DNA of 64,000 nucleotides from Haemonchus contortus (lineage: Eukaryota; Nematoda; Chromadorea; Rhabditida; Trichostrongylidae), in NCBI GenBank assembly GCA_000469685.2, contig LS997563.1, forward strand, positions 22,062,935-22,126,934, read 5' to 3'. A program made the position numbers and the translations under genes. How positions within the stretch are numbered: position 1 is the first letter of the stretch; each line of letters opens with the position of its first letter. The notes beneath the pieces were generated by a model. It saw nothing but the letters and a program-made list of their open reading frames with translations, did no database searches and was not told the origin of the DNA. Positions 1-11,335 of this stretch are shown here, in pieces.

Positions 1-2300
1 AAGATAACAGGTACATTTCCCGTTTGAAAACAAGAATCAAATACGAAAGTATCTTAAAATATGCACATGCTTAGATGATATGAGCTAGTGATGCTCACAG
101 TATTCGTTTATTATTATTTACAACAAGTATCCAACAATTCACTTAGGGTTTTCTCCAAGAGATTCTTGTAAAAGGTTGCTTACAAAAATGCGGTCACGCA
201 CGCTACCTAGTCGTCAAATGCGGTGTCCATCCCGTTGCTGTCTGCAACCGATCACACTTGAAATTCGCAATTCACTTCGAAGCTTTTTTACTGGCCGAAA
301 GGCTCAAATTCAAAAAAACACGGTAAGGTACAGAGTTCATGCTACCTAAACCTGCGCACCCACCTATTTCTCGACGACGGTTCAGCCAACTGCAGCAAAA
401 CGAACAGCGCAAATTTCCAGCTACCACACCTGGTTTTGATTGGCTCGAACAAAATTTTGAACAAGGAAACCAAGAGCTAGAGATTTTTCAAGGACTTATT
501 AAGCATGCTATCTTCGACTACGCTTCGACTTGCTTCGCACTTGAAAATGCGCTTACAATGGACTAATCGTATTTCCCATCAAAATGTTGCCATCTAGCGT
601 TACAGCCAGAATCTAAACATACATTTTCCCTCAGAAAACTGATTTAGTGGCAGGTTTTCATTATTGCACCGCCGCTAAACACTGAATTCATAGAATGCTT
701 CGCCCTGATTAATGGCCAGTTCTAGGCAATGGATGACACGTTAACCACGACAAGATCGAAAAGAATGGAAGACAGACGGAGAGTATTCAGGATATCCCGT
801 TTGATTTAACCTCCAACGGACGCGCAGCAAAAAACATGGCGTCGTTTCCACCCTCGTGAAGGATTTGGTGATTCAAACATCAAAGACAGTGTCGTGTGTA
901 TCGAACAACCGCAAGTGGCATATCGAAGGACTCGATGAAACTTTGACATAACCAAGCGCAATGTAGAATAATGTCGAAAAATCGAAATTTTGCTTTCGTA
1001 AACCATGTTTGTTTTGCCGATCCAACGGTAAAATGAAGAAGTCCGAGAAAATACTAGCAAGAAACTATCGAGAAGTGAGGAGCAACTATAGGTCTAAAAT
1101 ATGAAAATCTCCCCTCTCTACTTCAACAGAAAAACCTAACTGAATGGATATAATCTATATCTAATAAGATATAGTGGAACCGATCAAAGAGAAAAAAGAA
1201 GCAAGAGCACACCGGAACGATTTCGATTCGTTCTGTATGTCCTCGACAAGATCCGCCTCCTTACGTAGCACACTGAGTGTTGGAGTGGTCTCACCGACAC
1301 ATTCTATCAGAACCATTGCATCCAAATCAGGAGTCATCACTATCAAACACTGAAACAAGCAAAAAATAGCCTAAAAAGGAATATCACCCTCCTCATTGTT
1401 AATCCTGCTCATGGAAGCTTTAAGCATTCATGCATATATAGAAAAACAAAAGCGCTTATTAGACTTACAAGGGAGGGATCTCAAGTCGGAATGGCTATTT
1501 GAAATGAGACTTATATTGCAATACGTACGGGCGCTATTTTCAAATCTGCTTTCCAAATTTGCCAAACGATTCTCCGACCGAAGTTACATAGGTCGTCTTA
1601 GGTGAGCGCTCAGCGCAAACGAGCACTTACGGCATGGAAGCAATACTGCTGAGAGCGGTTATTTGTAGCAGTGGTAAGCGTGACATTTATAGGCGTGAGA
1701 CTATGGATCGGATTCAGTAAGGGATGTCGTTTTTGCACTTTGCGGGACGTGTTTCCCAGAAACGGAAAAACATTTTATATCGTTTTTACCACATTCAGCG
1801 GCCTTTTTGATGCTCAGTTTCTATTCGGTTCCTATCTAAACCGTGGAATATCACTACTAACTCATTGCATAGCTACGTACATCACTTTCTCTGTGGGATC
1901 TCTTAAGAAAATGTACACACTGCCATTTTCAGCTCAAAAGGCTTGACAAGAGTGGAAAGGGTCGTGCGGTCAGTTTTCGATAGAAACCGCTTTCCACAGC
2001 CATGTCTTGCCTTTTCGCCGTGTCTTGCCTGCCTTGCGTTGGTCAAGGCCTTTTGTAGAAGTACTCTTATTACATTGACATTTATAGGCCTAATTTTGTT
2101 AAGAAACTACTGGCAAAATCTTGGAGCAAGAATTCTTTCGTGCATGGAAATGGGGGAATCGAGCGTCTAAGAGCAAGCGCTTCAAATTAGGGTACTGCGT
2201 ACATACTGCGAATGTAGAATGAATGAAAAGAAGTGCAATGCAATGCAAGTGCGAAGAAACTGGGATTATAAATTTGGAATCAGCGTCCGGAAATATGTAC
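1..2300. other. Gene-free stretch with no recognised element
   Basis: I see no convincing gene here. The open frames are short, overlap on both strands, and lack splice-site context or recognisable motifs. A short stretch near 1546-1576 resembles 24345-24372, suggesting a weak dispersed repeat. The right edge runs into the outer end of the first minisatellite arm. Confidence 0.5.
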
Positions 2301-2304
2301 ATAT

Positions 2305-3905
2305 CCTACTTAATATAATTCGCTAAGTGTGTCTGTTGGTGTGTCGGTGTGTTTGTGTGTGTGTGTGTGTGTTTGTTTGTGTGTGTGTCGGTGTGTGTGT
2401 CTGACCGGAAATTCATAACTCCTGTCCCCGTGGACCTAAAGCGTTCAAATTTGGTAGGAGTAAGGGGGACAGCATGGGAACACCTATGGTAAGTGGCAGG
2501 ACCGGACTCCGTTTACAGGGAGCGCGGCGTGCGCGTTAGAAACTTTGGGCCGCAAATTCATAACTCCTGTCTTCGTGGACCTAGTGCGTTCAAAATTGGT
2601 AGGAGTAAGGGGGACAGCATGGGAACTCCTATGGTAAGTGGCAGGACCGGACTCCGTTTACAGGGAGCCGGCGTGCGCGTTAGAAACTTTGGGCCGCAAA
2701 TTCATAACTCATGTCCCCGTGGACCTAGAGCGTTCATATTTGGTAGGAGTAAGGGTTGCAGGATGGGAACACCTTTGGTAAGTGGCAGGACCGGAATCCG
2801 TGCACTGGAGGTGGAGGTTTGCACCGCAAAAGTCAATTTGGCCCTAAGGCATTCAAACTTGGCAGGAGTACAGGCGGTAGGATGGAAACATTTATCGTAG
2901 GTGAGAGGACCGGACCCCGCTTATAGAAGGCGAAGTTTGCGCCAAAACTTTTAGTTTGCCTCTAGGGCGTTCAAACTCGGTAGGAGGCAGTATGGAAACA
3001 CTTATGGTGAGTAGTAGGGCCGGACTACGCCCCCAAGGAACAGGATTTCGCGAAACAAATAAGTGGAAATTCATAACTCCTGATCCCGTGGACTTGGAGA
3101 GCAATCAATAGGAGGGGATAGGATGGGAACACTGACAATAGAAGAGGCCTCAGAGAAGAAGATCCACACACTAATTATATCCTAGCGCCTTTGTTATTTA
3201 CGATCTAGCTTTGACTTTTCGGTATGTTTCATTCGACAAGAAGGGTAAGTTGTGTGATTATAATGAGATGAATTTGGTTCACTTCTTGCTATTAGATTAC
3301 GACCGCTACCCAGCAGAGTTTGCGGTTAAGTAAAAGATCACGGTTTCTCTCTGCTTTGATATCATTCTTAGCAAAATTTATCCGACCGGTAATAATGTTG
3401 GATTAACATTTAATGATGTACCCGTAGAGAGAAGGAGGCACATCTTTGAAGGCATTTGATAGTCTATACTCTCGCTCAGCGAAAAAGCGAAATAACATAT
3501 TAAAAAGGGGGAATTTCATAATTCGGTATTTTTTGGGCAAAGTCCCTTCGCCCCAAGGAGGAGGAGAGCCCTTGATGATGGCATTGAGGAACATTGATGG
3601 CAGCTAACATAGTAGCCTCAGCCGCGATGCAGTCTGTGAATACTTGTTTCTCTGAATAATCGCCTTTGTGATATTAGACGATGTTCTTTCGGACACAGCG
3701 AGGTTGGCTTACAGAAAAAATTGCTCTCAATTCGGAGCTAATACCGAGGGTGTAGAGCTTCCAAAGCAAAAGGAGAATCCGAAGTGTTATTTACGCATAG
3801 CAAATTTCTAACGGGAAGAAGGAGCGCCCGGCGTAGCCGGGCGAACCCATAAGAAGGAGGGAAGCCTGGCGTTAGCGGGGCGGCCCGACTGGTAGCAATA
3901 TAAGC
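2305..3905 (-). repeat. Minisatellite arm 1 of an inverted pair
   Basis: This arm is the reverse complement, in the same order of parts, of 9290-11024. From outside inward it has a conserved end ('CTAAGTGTGTCTGTTGG' at about 2323), a TG microsatellite, GC-rich minisatellite units ('CCGTGGACCTAGAGCGTTC' type), and a unique region of about 250 bp (3655-3905). That inner region ends in GC palindromes around 3830 ('GCCCGGCGTAGCCGGGC') and the motif 'CCCGACTGGTAGCAATA'. The overall order matches the solo arm at 28480-29592. No coding capacity is credible; frames read through the array only because the unit repeats. Whether the pair is one fold-back transposon or two insertions is unresolved. Confidence 0.85.
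2333..2403. repeat. TG microsatellite in arm 1
   Basis: An interrupted run of TG dinucleotides sits just inside the outer end of arm 1. The equivalent CA tract is present at the same place in the other two arms, so the microsatellite is part of the element and not a random neighbour. Confidence 0.9.
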
Positions 3906-4259
3906 CTCATTTCAAATCTCCACTTCGACTTGGGATCCTTCCCTTTCAACTTTTTTGATTATTTACCTTGACTGTTATCATTTTTTCTGTTTTACTTAAG
4001 GTGCGTGAAGCGGCATGAATAAATAGAAGACTAACTAAATAGGAAGAAACTCATCTTTTCAGCGTCGTAAGGTAGAGAACTAGAAAAATGATAACAATAG
4101 CGAAAGGAGTAGCAGAATTACAGTGATTCATCCTCTCATCACTCGGCGATCATCTGATTGCATGCTGAATTTCTAGGTCCTGGTGAGAATAGCACAACCT
4201 GTTCACCTCGACACTATTCCGACACACATATCATCGGTCGATGAATGTGGATGTCGACG

Positions 4260-4795
4260 AATCCGATAATGGGACTCATCACCTGTATCACCTGTCGTAC
4301 CGTTGATCATCTACTTCCTCGAGTAGCGTCTCCATTCGTCTCTGTCACGAGCCAGAGCAGTCCATTGAATCGCCCTCGCTTCAGGGACACGAGGTAAAAC
4401 ATTCCTTTTGTACAGAGCTTTCGTGAAGAATTCTGACCATCTCGTTGGCGGCCATCCTGGTGTTCACTTGACGTCCCGAGGGATCCCGTCCGTAACCGCC
4501 CTGGTCCAACGGTCATCACTATATCGCATAACGGGTCCGTCCCACCTGATCTTCGAGTTCTTGGCGTAATCAACGGCATCCCCGATCTTCTTTCGTTGAC
4601 GGAGCTCGGAACTCCAAATTCCCTTCTGCACTTGCGTGTGCAGGGACATTCCGATCAGCGCAGAGCCTGATATTCTTTGTCTTCTTCACTACTCCCTCGA
4701 TATTCTTGAATGCTCCCCACGGGGCGTGTTTCCTTCTGCACAGCTCCGGAGCTAGGTCGTGTTTCATGACACACCTTGCATGGCTCGTCTAAACA
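4260..4795 (-). mobile_element. RTE-type LINE, 3' end fragment
   Basis: Read on the minus strand, this segment encodes the C-terminal part of a nematode RTE reverse transcriptase. The 4464-4649 frame contains 'KIRWDGPVMRYSDDRWTRAV', the typical RTE 'KIRWAGHVMR..DDRWTRAV' block. The 4570-4767 frame contains 'VVKKTKNIRLCA', which precedes it in the family. The pieces lie in different frames, so the copy is dead. The 5' part, including the catalytic palm, is missing. Related fragments lie at 30690-32250, 39824-40360 and 42200-42880, so RTE is a recurrent family in the window. Confidence 0.85.
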
Positions 4796-5425
4796 CCCCT
4801 TCTACGTCATTTTTCGGTCTTACACTCGTCCAGCTCTTTTTGAACGACTTTTTGAGCCCCTTTAATTCTTTGGAAACCTCGAGTGTCGTGCTTTCTTCGC
4901 CTCCATGGCACTACCCCCCACCTTCTCTTTCATTTCTCTTCATTATCTGAACAATCCAAAATTATCGTGAACGTATTTTCGAGCTTGCTAAAATGAATAA
5001 GCGACAGTTAGCACTGCACTATGATTGGCCTACTGTAAGTTACAGCATCTCTCACTCGAAAATAACAATAAAATAGCCCTCTCCGGTAGCTTAATGTAGA
5101 AATGTTTTTTCAGACTGCTGATTCCAAGTGTGTAAAGACCCGTGTTAAGACCCTAAGTACTCCTCTACCCGCCTCGAACAGCATTCCGAACAACATGCAT
5201 TCATCAAGGAGGGGTTTGACTAAGCCGGTAATGTGAAAGGCTTTGTTCCGAAAGTCGGCGATTTTTTGAGAGATATTTTTCCACTTCCCATGTTTCTAGG
5301 TGTATGGCCTACCTTAAAATCATTCTGCAGGCTGCGATCGCTGCGCGCGGTCGGTTCACCCCGCGCTGTCTCTTATTTTATTCTGATCGTCTAGTATTCG
5401 GATTTCTGTCTACTTATTCTTTATC

Positions 5426-5712
5426 GTCGGACATTGTGAGCACCTCAGTGGCAGGGTGTACGTTAACGAAGAAACTGCCACATTGAAAGGTTTATTTTAC
5501 GAGTTTTTCCTGATTATTGCCTCGTTTCGGGTAGTGACTCATTGATTATTGATTATCGACCGTGCCTCGATTTGATCTCACTGTCTCTCGTGTACCTGCT
5601 TGTGGCTGCGGTGGTTGTGGCTAATTTTCGTCGGACACTGTGAACACCCAGGTGGCAGGGTGTGAAGTCATTAGAGAAATTGCCACCTTCAAAGGTCTGT
5701 TTTTTTGAGTTA
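5426..5712 (+). repeat. Duplicated 5' UTR monomer of the LINE
   Basis: A segment beginning 'CGTCGGACATTGTGAGCACC' at 5426 recurs about 205 bp later as 'CGTCGGACACTGTGAACACC' at 5631. Both continue through 'GTGGCAGGGTGT' and 'TTGCCACCTTCAAAGG'-like blocks. The arrangement resembles the tandem promoter monomers of some LINEs. That role is inferred; only the duplication is seen. Confidence 0.7.
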
Positions 5713-5796
5713 TTGTTGGTTATTGGCTTTTGGCGTAGGAATTCACCGATTTTCGCCGTTGCGTCATTTTGATCTAAATCTCTTACGTGAAACTGC

Positions 5797-6438
5797 TTGT
5801 GGCGGCGGTTGTACTTGAATATTCCTATCAAGCCACTGGCTAAGGTCTATCACTTGGATTTTATTGCATTCATCTGTTTTGAAATTTTATTCAATGATGC
5901 TGAAACTCCGCGTCCTCCTTCAAACGTTCAGGAACCGCCAGTAAAGCGTCGTCCTCCCGCCCTTCCGCTGTTGGTCAATGGGGATTTGCTGGATGCAGTC
6001 AAGTGTTTAACTTCAGACGACAAATTGTCCCCGCATGTCAAGACAATCTTGACTCACCTGTTGGACAAAGCTATGGCCATGGATGATCTGTTGCAAAGGA
6101 ATAGGGAGTTGGAGGATAATTTGCGGAAGCAAATAATCGAAAACGAGAAGTTGAAGAAACAGATTGAAGCTTTGAGGATGTCCTTAGGCAATAATGCTAG
6201 CAATTCCCAAGTGGCTGTTAAGACTTCTTCTGTTGTAGAAACTCAATCTTCTAGTGCTCATGTTGATTCTAATATGCTATGTTGCTCAGAACATGAACGT
6301 GTGAGATCAGTTGTCGTTTCGGGATTGGTTGAGTGCACTGATCCAAGTGCAATTGTTAGGATGTCTTTTGATCTTGAAAATGTTAAGAAAAATTTTTCAT
6401 TTCCTCTCGATCGAATGTTTACCTGTCACTTGTCATAG
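5797..6438 (+). pseudogene. LINE ORF1 remnant with coiled coil
   Basis: The frame runs to a stop at 6436-6438. Its core (about residues 85-135) is a heptad-rich coiled coil ('LLQRNRELEDNLRKQIIENE'), followed by a Ser/Thr-rich stretch. In CR1-like elements, ORF1 is an RNA-binding chaperone that trimerises through such a coiled coil and packages the LINE RNA. I see no RRM or zinc-knuckle motif here. The open frame ends early compared with typical ORF1 proteins, and coding-like sequence continues to about 6780 in other frames, so the ORF is probably truncated by mutation. Confidence 0.65.
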
Positions 6439-6821
6439 AATGGGTAGGCCAAATCAACTTCGTCCTAGTCCTGCCAACTACTTTTTTTTCAGAAGCAAAT
6501 TCTTGCTAGGACCTCGTTGTTAGAGCATTTTCATTTTTCTGGTATTTTTGTAAGACCCTCTTTATAAGGCAGAGAGGGAACGACTCCGCTCCCTGAGAGC
6601 GGCTAGGACTCCCCCAGTGTTCGTGTTTCTGTTGTTCATGATTCTGTTCATGATAGATTGTCTCCTGCTCCTGTGGTTCAGGTGGCACCTAGTGTTTCTA
6701 TTCAAGAACATTCTGATGATGCCATGATTATTAATGGTGATTCATATAATGCTAATGCTGCAACTGCAACGTTAAACCATTAATCGTTCCTCGGGCCTCA
6801 GGTAAGGAGATTTGTTGTCTG

Positions 6822-9058
6822 TTGGCGAATGCAAGGTCTCTTGTTAATAATTTTAATTCTTTGACTTATCTTTTATCTAGCTTTGACTGTGGGGTAGTTG
6901 CTGTCACGGAAACATGGCTGAAGAAGAAGGATAACATTGAGTCTTACTTGGGCAATGTTTCTCTTTTCCGTGATGTTATCAGGTGTGATAGACCAAGGAA
7001 AAAGGGTGAGTGGCCTTCCTATGCTGATGTAATTCGACTCAATTCCTATTTGGATTCAGTGGATTGGTTTAGGTCTTTCAGTGCTTCGGATTCAGTCAAT
7101 GAGATGTATGAAACTTTTATCTTTATTTTACGTCATTGTTTAGAAATGTTTATTCTTGGAGGAAGTACCCCCTCTCCCTCAAGCGCATACCATCTTATTT
7201 GAGACGATTCTACTTGCGAAAATTGCGAGCGCATAACACGGTTTCCATGTCTAACTCTTCTCAGGACTGGGATCTCTACAAGTCTGCCTCTGATAGGTTC
7301 GAAAAGGAACTCTTTAAGTTCAACTGCTCAGTGGAAAAAAAGGTAGTGGAGTCTAAAAATAGAGGAGCTTTGTATAAGTATATCAATACCAGGCTCAATC
7401 ATAAGGAAGGTGTTGGCTTCCTTAAAATCGATGGTTCAATCGTGACCCCTGAAGAAGATAGAGCAAATTTACTGGCCGATGTTTTTGCACAAGCTTATTC
7501 TCGTCATAAGTCGGTTGAAACTCCGCCCTTGGATAGTACCTTGTTCCCAACTATGGAGGATTCTGTATGGTTCGATCGTAAGGAGATTTTTGAGATTCTT
7601 TCCAAGTGGCATAGGTCCTCCTCTGTAACACCTGACGTCATTCCATTCCAGTTAATTAAAATGATCAATTCCAAAATTTCTTCTCCCTTGGAATAACTCT
7701 TTAATTTGAACTTTTGTCGTAGGGAGGTCCCGAATAGATGTAAGCATGCGTTAGTAGTTCCGCTTCTGAAGAAACCACCTAGTTGTGAACTATGCAATTT
7801 CAGACCTATAAGTATATCCTCTCTTTTTTGTCGGCTGTTTGAAAAAATTTTGAAGAGGATTGTGCGTCATCTTGAACTCAATCGTGTCCTACCTGGCTGT
7901 CAACATGGATTTAGGAAAGAAAAGTCCACGGAGACGGTAATGCTCGAACGAATCGTTAGATGATTGGACTGATGCGCTGGATGCTAAGGATAGCGCTGAT
8001 GTTTTATATCTTGATTTTCAGAAGGCTTTTGACCGAGTCTCTCATGATCTCCTGGTCTTGAAGCTTGTTCATGTGGGTGTTCATCCACGGATTGTTGCTT
8101 GGATAAAAAACTTTTTAGAGAATCGCACCTTTTAAGTGATACTCAATGGCAATCTATCTTTGCTTCAAGATGCTCCCTCTGGTGTTCCCCAAGGAGGTGT
8201 TTTATCTCCATTCTCTTTGCTTTTTGCTTTCTCTTTGCTGACGACATCAAATTATATTCTAGAATTCAAAATGGTGACAGCAACTTGCGAATGCAATCTA
8301 CTTTGCATGCAGTCTCGCAATGGTCGCATGATTGGTGCCTTCTCTCTCTCTCTCTGGAAAAAACTAACATTCTTAATCTTGGAGACAGCAATCGGCGGTA
8401 CGATTATCTTTTGTCGGGGGTCGTCATAAAGAAGGTTGATTCCGTTAGGGATTTAGGATTCATTCTTGACAGCAAGCTCTTGTTCGATGAGCATTGTAGG
8501 AACATTGCTAATAGAGCGGAACAGCGTCTTTTTCTGCTGTTCAAATCCCTGTGCTCGAAGGATTCGCAGCTTCTCGCTTGAGCCTACAAAACTTACGTTA
8601 GACCTATGCTGGAATATGGTACGTGTGTGTTTTGTCTTTATAAGAAAGCCTTGGTGAATCGCATTCAAAAAATTCAGAACAGTTTTACTAGGAAGGTTTT
8701 CATTCGTTCATTGGGCTTTACGTATCGTAGCAATCCGCGTAGTGTTACGAGGATCTCGATGCTTAATTTGGAGTCTCTTAAGCTTCTACGTAGGAAGAAT
8801 GACCTGTTAATGGTTCTTAGAATTCTCCATGGCTTGACTGAACTTAAATCGGGTGATTTCTTCAAATTGTATAGGTCAACTACGCGGGGCCAGGCATTTG
8901 AGATTCTTCTTCGTCGGCCACGTTCCTCCATGAGTAGGGACTTTTTCACTTTTAGAGCTGGGTCAGATTTTGTAAAAGTTACCAAAAAATGTACTATGCC
9001 GGGCTCGATTAGTGGTTTCGGGAAGCTATTAGACAGAATACTTTCTCTCGCAAATTAG
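6822..9058 (+). pseudogene. LINE ORF2 pseudogene: endonuclease plus reverse transcriptase
   Basis: The start encodes the beginning of an APE endonuclease ('NARSLVNNF', 'AVTETWLKKK', 6826-6920). Most of that domain is deleted near 7005, where the frame jumps to sequence normally after the endonuclease. Frames then shift near 7136, and stops fall at 7693, 7961 and 8133. The RT core is still readable: 'NFRPISISS' (7798), motif A 'YLDFQKAFDRV' (8006-8038), motif B 'SGVPQGGVLSP' (8178-8210) and motif C 'FADDIKLY' (8234-8257). Sequence between motifs B and C is shortened. The C-terminal part (8606-9058) is open. A stop at 8579 separates it from the RT. The protein cannot be made intact. Confidence 0.85.
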
Positions 9059-9782
9059 GTTTGTATTGTGTCAGTTGCTTGTACTTGTCTTTCTGTTCGG
9101 GTTCAATTGGTTCCTATCAGTATTCTTATGGATTGTTTATTATGGATCTTTTTTTTCTTTCTTCTTTTCCTACTATTGATGTTTTTTCCTGTTTTTCCTG
9201 ATTACATGTGTTGCCGCATGTAATAAAGAATTGAAATTGAAAATCGGTTTTGCCGACTGTTGACGCTTCAGGTCTGCTTACTAGCGTTAGTTATTGCTAC
9301 ACCAGTCGGGCCGCCCGGCTAACGCCGGGCTTCCCTCCTTCTTATGGGGACGCCCGGCTACGCCGGGCGCTCCTCCTTCCTCTGAGAAATTTGCTATGCG
9401 CAAATAACACTTCGGATTCTACTTTTTCTTTGAAAGCTGTACACCCTCAGTATTAGCTTCAAACTGTGCACGATTTTTTCTGTAAGCCATCTTCGCTGTG
9501 TCCGAATAAAACATCGCATTATATCACAAAACTTATTTAGAGAATAAGTATTCAGACTTCATCGCGGCTGAGTCTACTATGTTAGCAACCATCAATGTTC
9601 CCAGCCAACTCCTTGTGCCTTTAAGCTTCAACGGTCTGGGTCCGAACCAACAGTATTTATTCACGCCCAGTCCTTTGGGGCGGAGTTTCGTCTTGCAACC
9701 TATCATCAGTGTTTCCACCCTGCCGCCTGTATTCCTACCAAATTTGAACGCTATAGGTCCAAGTTCGAGTTTTTCACACAAA

Positions 9783-10920
9783 CCCCGCCCCTTGTGGGCG
9801 GAGTCCGGTTCTGCCACCCACCATAAGTGTTTCCACCCTGCCGTCTGTATTCCTACCAAATTTGAACGCTCTAGGTCCAAGTTTAAGTTTTTCACACAAA
9901 CCCCGCCCCATAAGGGCGGAGCCCGGTCCTGCCACCCGCCATAAGTGTTTCCGCCCTGCCGCCTGTATTCCTACCAAATTTGAACGCTATAGGTCCAAGT
10001 TCGAGTTTTTTACACAAACCCCGCCCCTTGTGGGCGGAGTCCGGTTTTGCCACCCACCATAAGTGTTTCCACCCTGCCGCCTGTACTCCTACCAAATTTG
10101 GACCCTCTAAGTCCAAGTTAAGTTTTTCACACAAACCCCGCCCCTCGTGGGCGGAGTCCGGTCCTGCCACCCACCATAAGTGTTTCCGCCCTGCCGCCTG
10201 TATTCCTACCAAATTTGAACGCTATAAGTCCAAGTTTGAGTTTTTTACACAAACCCCGCCCCTTGTGGGCGGAGTCCGGTCCTGCCACCCACCATAAGTG
10301 TTTCCACCCTGCCGTCTGTATTCCTACCAAATTTGAACGCTCTAGGTCCAAGTTTAAGTTTTTCACACAAACTCCGCCCCTTGTAGGCGGAGTCCGGTCC
10401 TACCACCCACCATTAGTGTTCCCATCCTGCCCCCTTACACCTACCAAATTTGAACTCTGTAGTTCGACGGGAACCGGAGTTACGAATTTGCGGCCCAAAA
10501 TTTCTATCGCGCACGCCCCGCCCCCTTTGGGCGGAGTCAGGCCCCACCACCCACCATTAGTGTTCCCATCCCGCCCCCCTTACACCAAATTTGAACTCTG
10601 TAGGTCGACGGAAACCGGAGTTATGAATTTGCACTCAAACATTTATTTCGCACAAACCCCGCCCCCTGTGGGCGGAGTCCGGCCCCACTACCCACCATTA
10701 GTGTTCCCATCCTGCCCCCCTTACACCTACCAAATTTGAACTTTGTAGGTCGACGGGAACCGGAGTTATGAATTTGCGGCCCAAAATTTCTATCGCGCAC
10801 GCCCCGCCCCCTGTGGGCGGAGCTCGCCCACGCCACCCACCATTAGTGTTCCTATCCTGCCCCCTGTAATTCTACCAAATTTGAACTCTCTAGGTCCATG
10901 GGGACTGCAGTTATGAATTT
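9783..10920 (+). repeat. Tandem array, six 118-bp units then about four 143-bp units
   Basis: Measured from the hairpin motif 'CCCCGCCCC', units start at 9783, 9901, 10019, 10136, 10254, 10372, 10516, 10657 and 10802. Spacing is 117-118 bp for the first steps, then 141-145 bp. Each unit carries 'CCGCCC...GGGCGGAGTCCGG', which can form a GC hairpin, a 'TGCCACCCACCAT' block and 'CCTACCAAATTTGAACGCT'. The longer units add 'CCGGAGTTATGAATTTGCGG'. The change of unit length within one array points to two monomer subfamilies. Confidence 0.9.
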
Positions 10921-10932
10921 CCGGTCAAACAC

Positions 10933-10949
10933 ACAACTACACACACACA

Positions 10950-10984
<35 letters not shown>
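10933..10984. repeat. CA microsatellite in arm 2
   Basis: A CA tract interrupted by AAAC sits between the last minisatellite unit and the conserved outer end of arm 2. It is the counterpart of the TG tract at 2333-2403 and the CA tract near 29507. Confidence 0.9.
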
Positions 10985-10985
<1 letters not shown>

Positions 10986-11335
10986 AACCAACAGACACAC
11001 TTAGCGCGTTATACATAGTAGGATTTCTATCATAGAACCCTTTCTTTTACGATTATGAGGGTAACAAGGAAAGAGCATGCATGGTGAAGCCTAAGTGGAA
11101 CAGCTGCTACACATACAGCCTCGAGGTGAAATTCCGGATGTATTCTCAACAACAAATTTCTATACTTTTGAAGTTGCTTTATTGGTGGCAAGCTCGTCAA
11201 TGAGAATCGATGAGCCCTGGAAGCTTCATCTTTTCTTCATATCACCTGTCAGATCGCTCGGCTTATGCCGGCTTCCTTCTTTCCTTTGACACAGTAGTTA
11301 AAGAATATAGTTAGGGGGTGGGACCTTTTATCCAA

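Larger units (their letters stand above)
5290..9241 (+). mobile_element. CR1-like non-LTR retrotransposon, nearly full length, inactive
   Basis: The element has, in order, a duplicated 5' untranslated monomer, a coiled-coil ORF1, an ORF2 with an apurinic-type endonuclease N-terminus, a reverse transcriptase and a C-terminal region, then a short 3' UTR. The 3' end reads 'AATAAAGAATTGAAATTGAAA' (20 bases of it at 9221-9240), that is, a short tandem TTGAAA tail and no poly(A). Such tails are typical of the CR1 group. ORF2 has frameshifts, stops and internal deletions. The 5' boundary near 5290 is estimated from the start of the duplicated UTR. The element sits between the two inverted minisatellite arms, with its 3' end about 50 bp from arm 2. 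Confidence 0.8.
9290..11024 (+). repeat. Minisatellite arm 2 of an inverted pair
   Basis: This arm starts with 'GCTACACCAGTCGGGCCGCC' and two GC palindromes, including 'CGCCCGGCTACGCCGGGCG' at 9351. A unique part (to about 9535) closely matches the inner part of arm 1 in reverse complement and 28587-28730 in direct orientation. The minisatellite array (9783-10920) and a CA tract follow. The outer end is 'CAACAGACACACTTAGCG' then 'GTAGGATTT' at about 11021. The frames listed on both strands through the array are by-products of the repeat and are not genes. Confidence 0.88.

Noticed and set aside
9533..10836. Several open frames of 65-174 codons on both strands
   Set aside because: They are translations of the tandem minisatellite units. 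The unit length is close to a multiple of three with few stops, and the same peptides repeat on both strands.
9783..10920. A CRISPR-like array of regular repeats
   Set aside because: The whole unit is conserved, not a short repeat with unique spacers, and the genome is eukaryotic. It is a minisatellite.
2305..11024. A Helitron explanation for the arms, based on hairpins near one end
   Set aside because: I see no convincing TC start and CTRR end at the boundaries and no Rep/helicase coding sequence, so I did not assign it to Helitrons.
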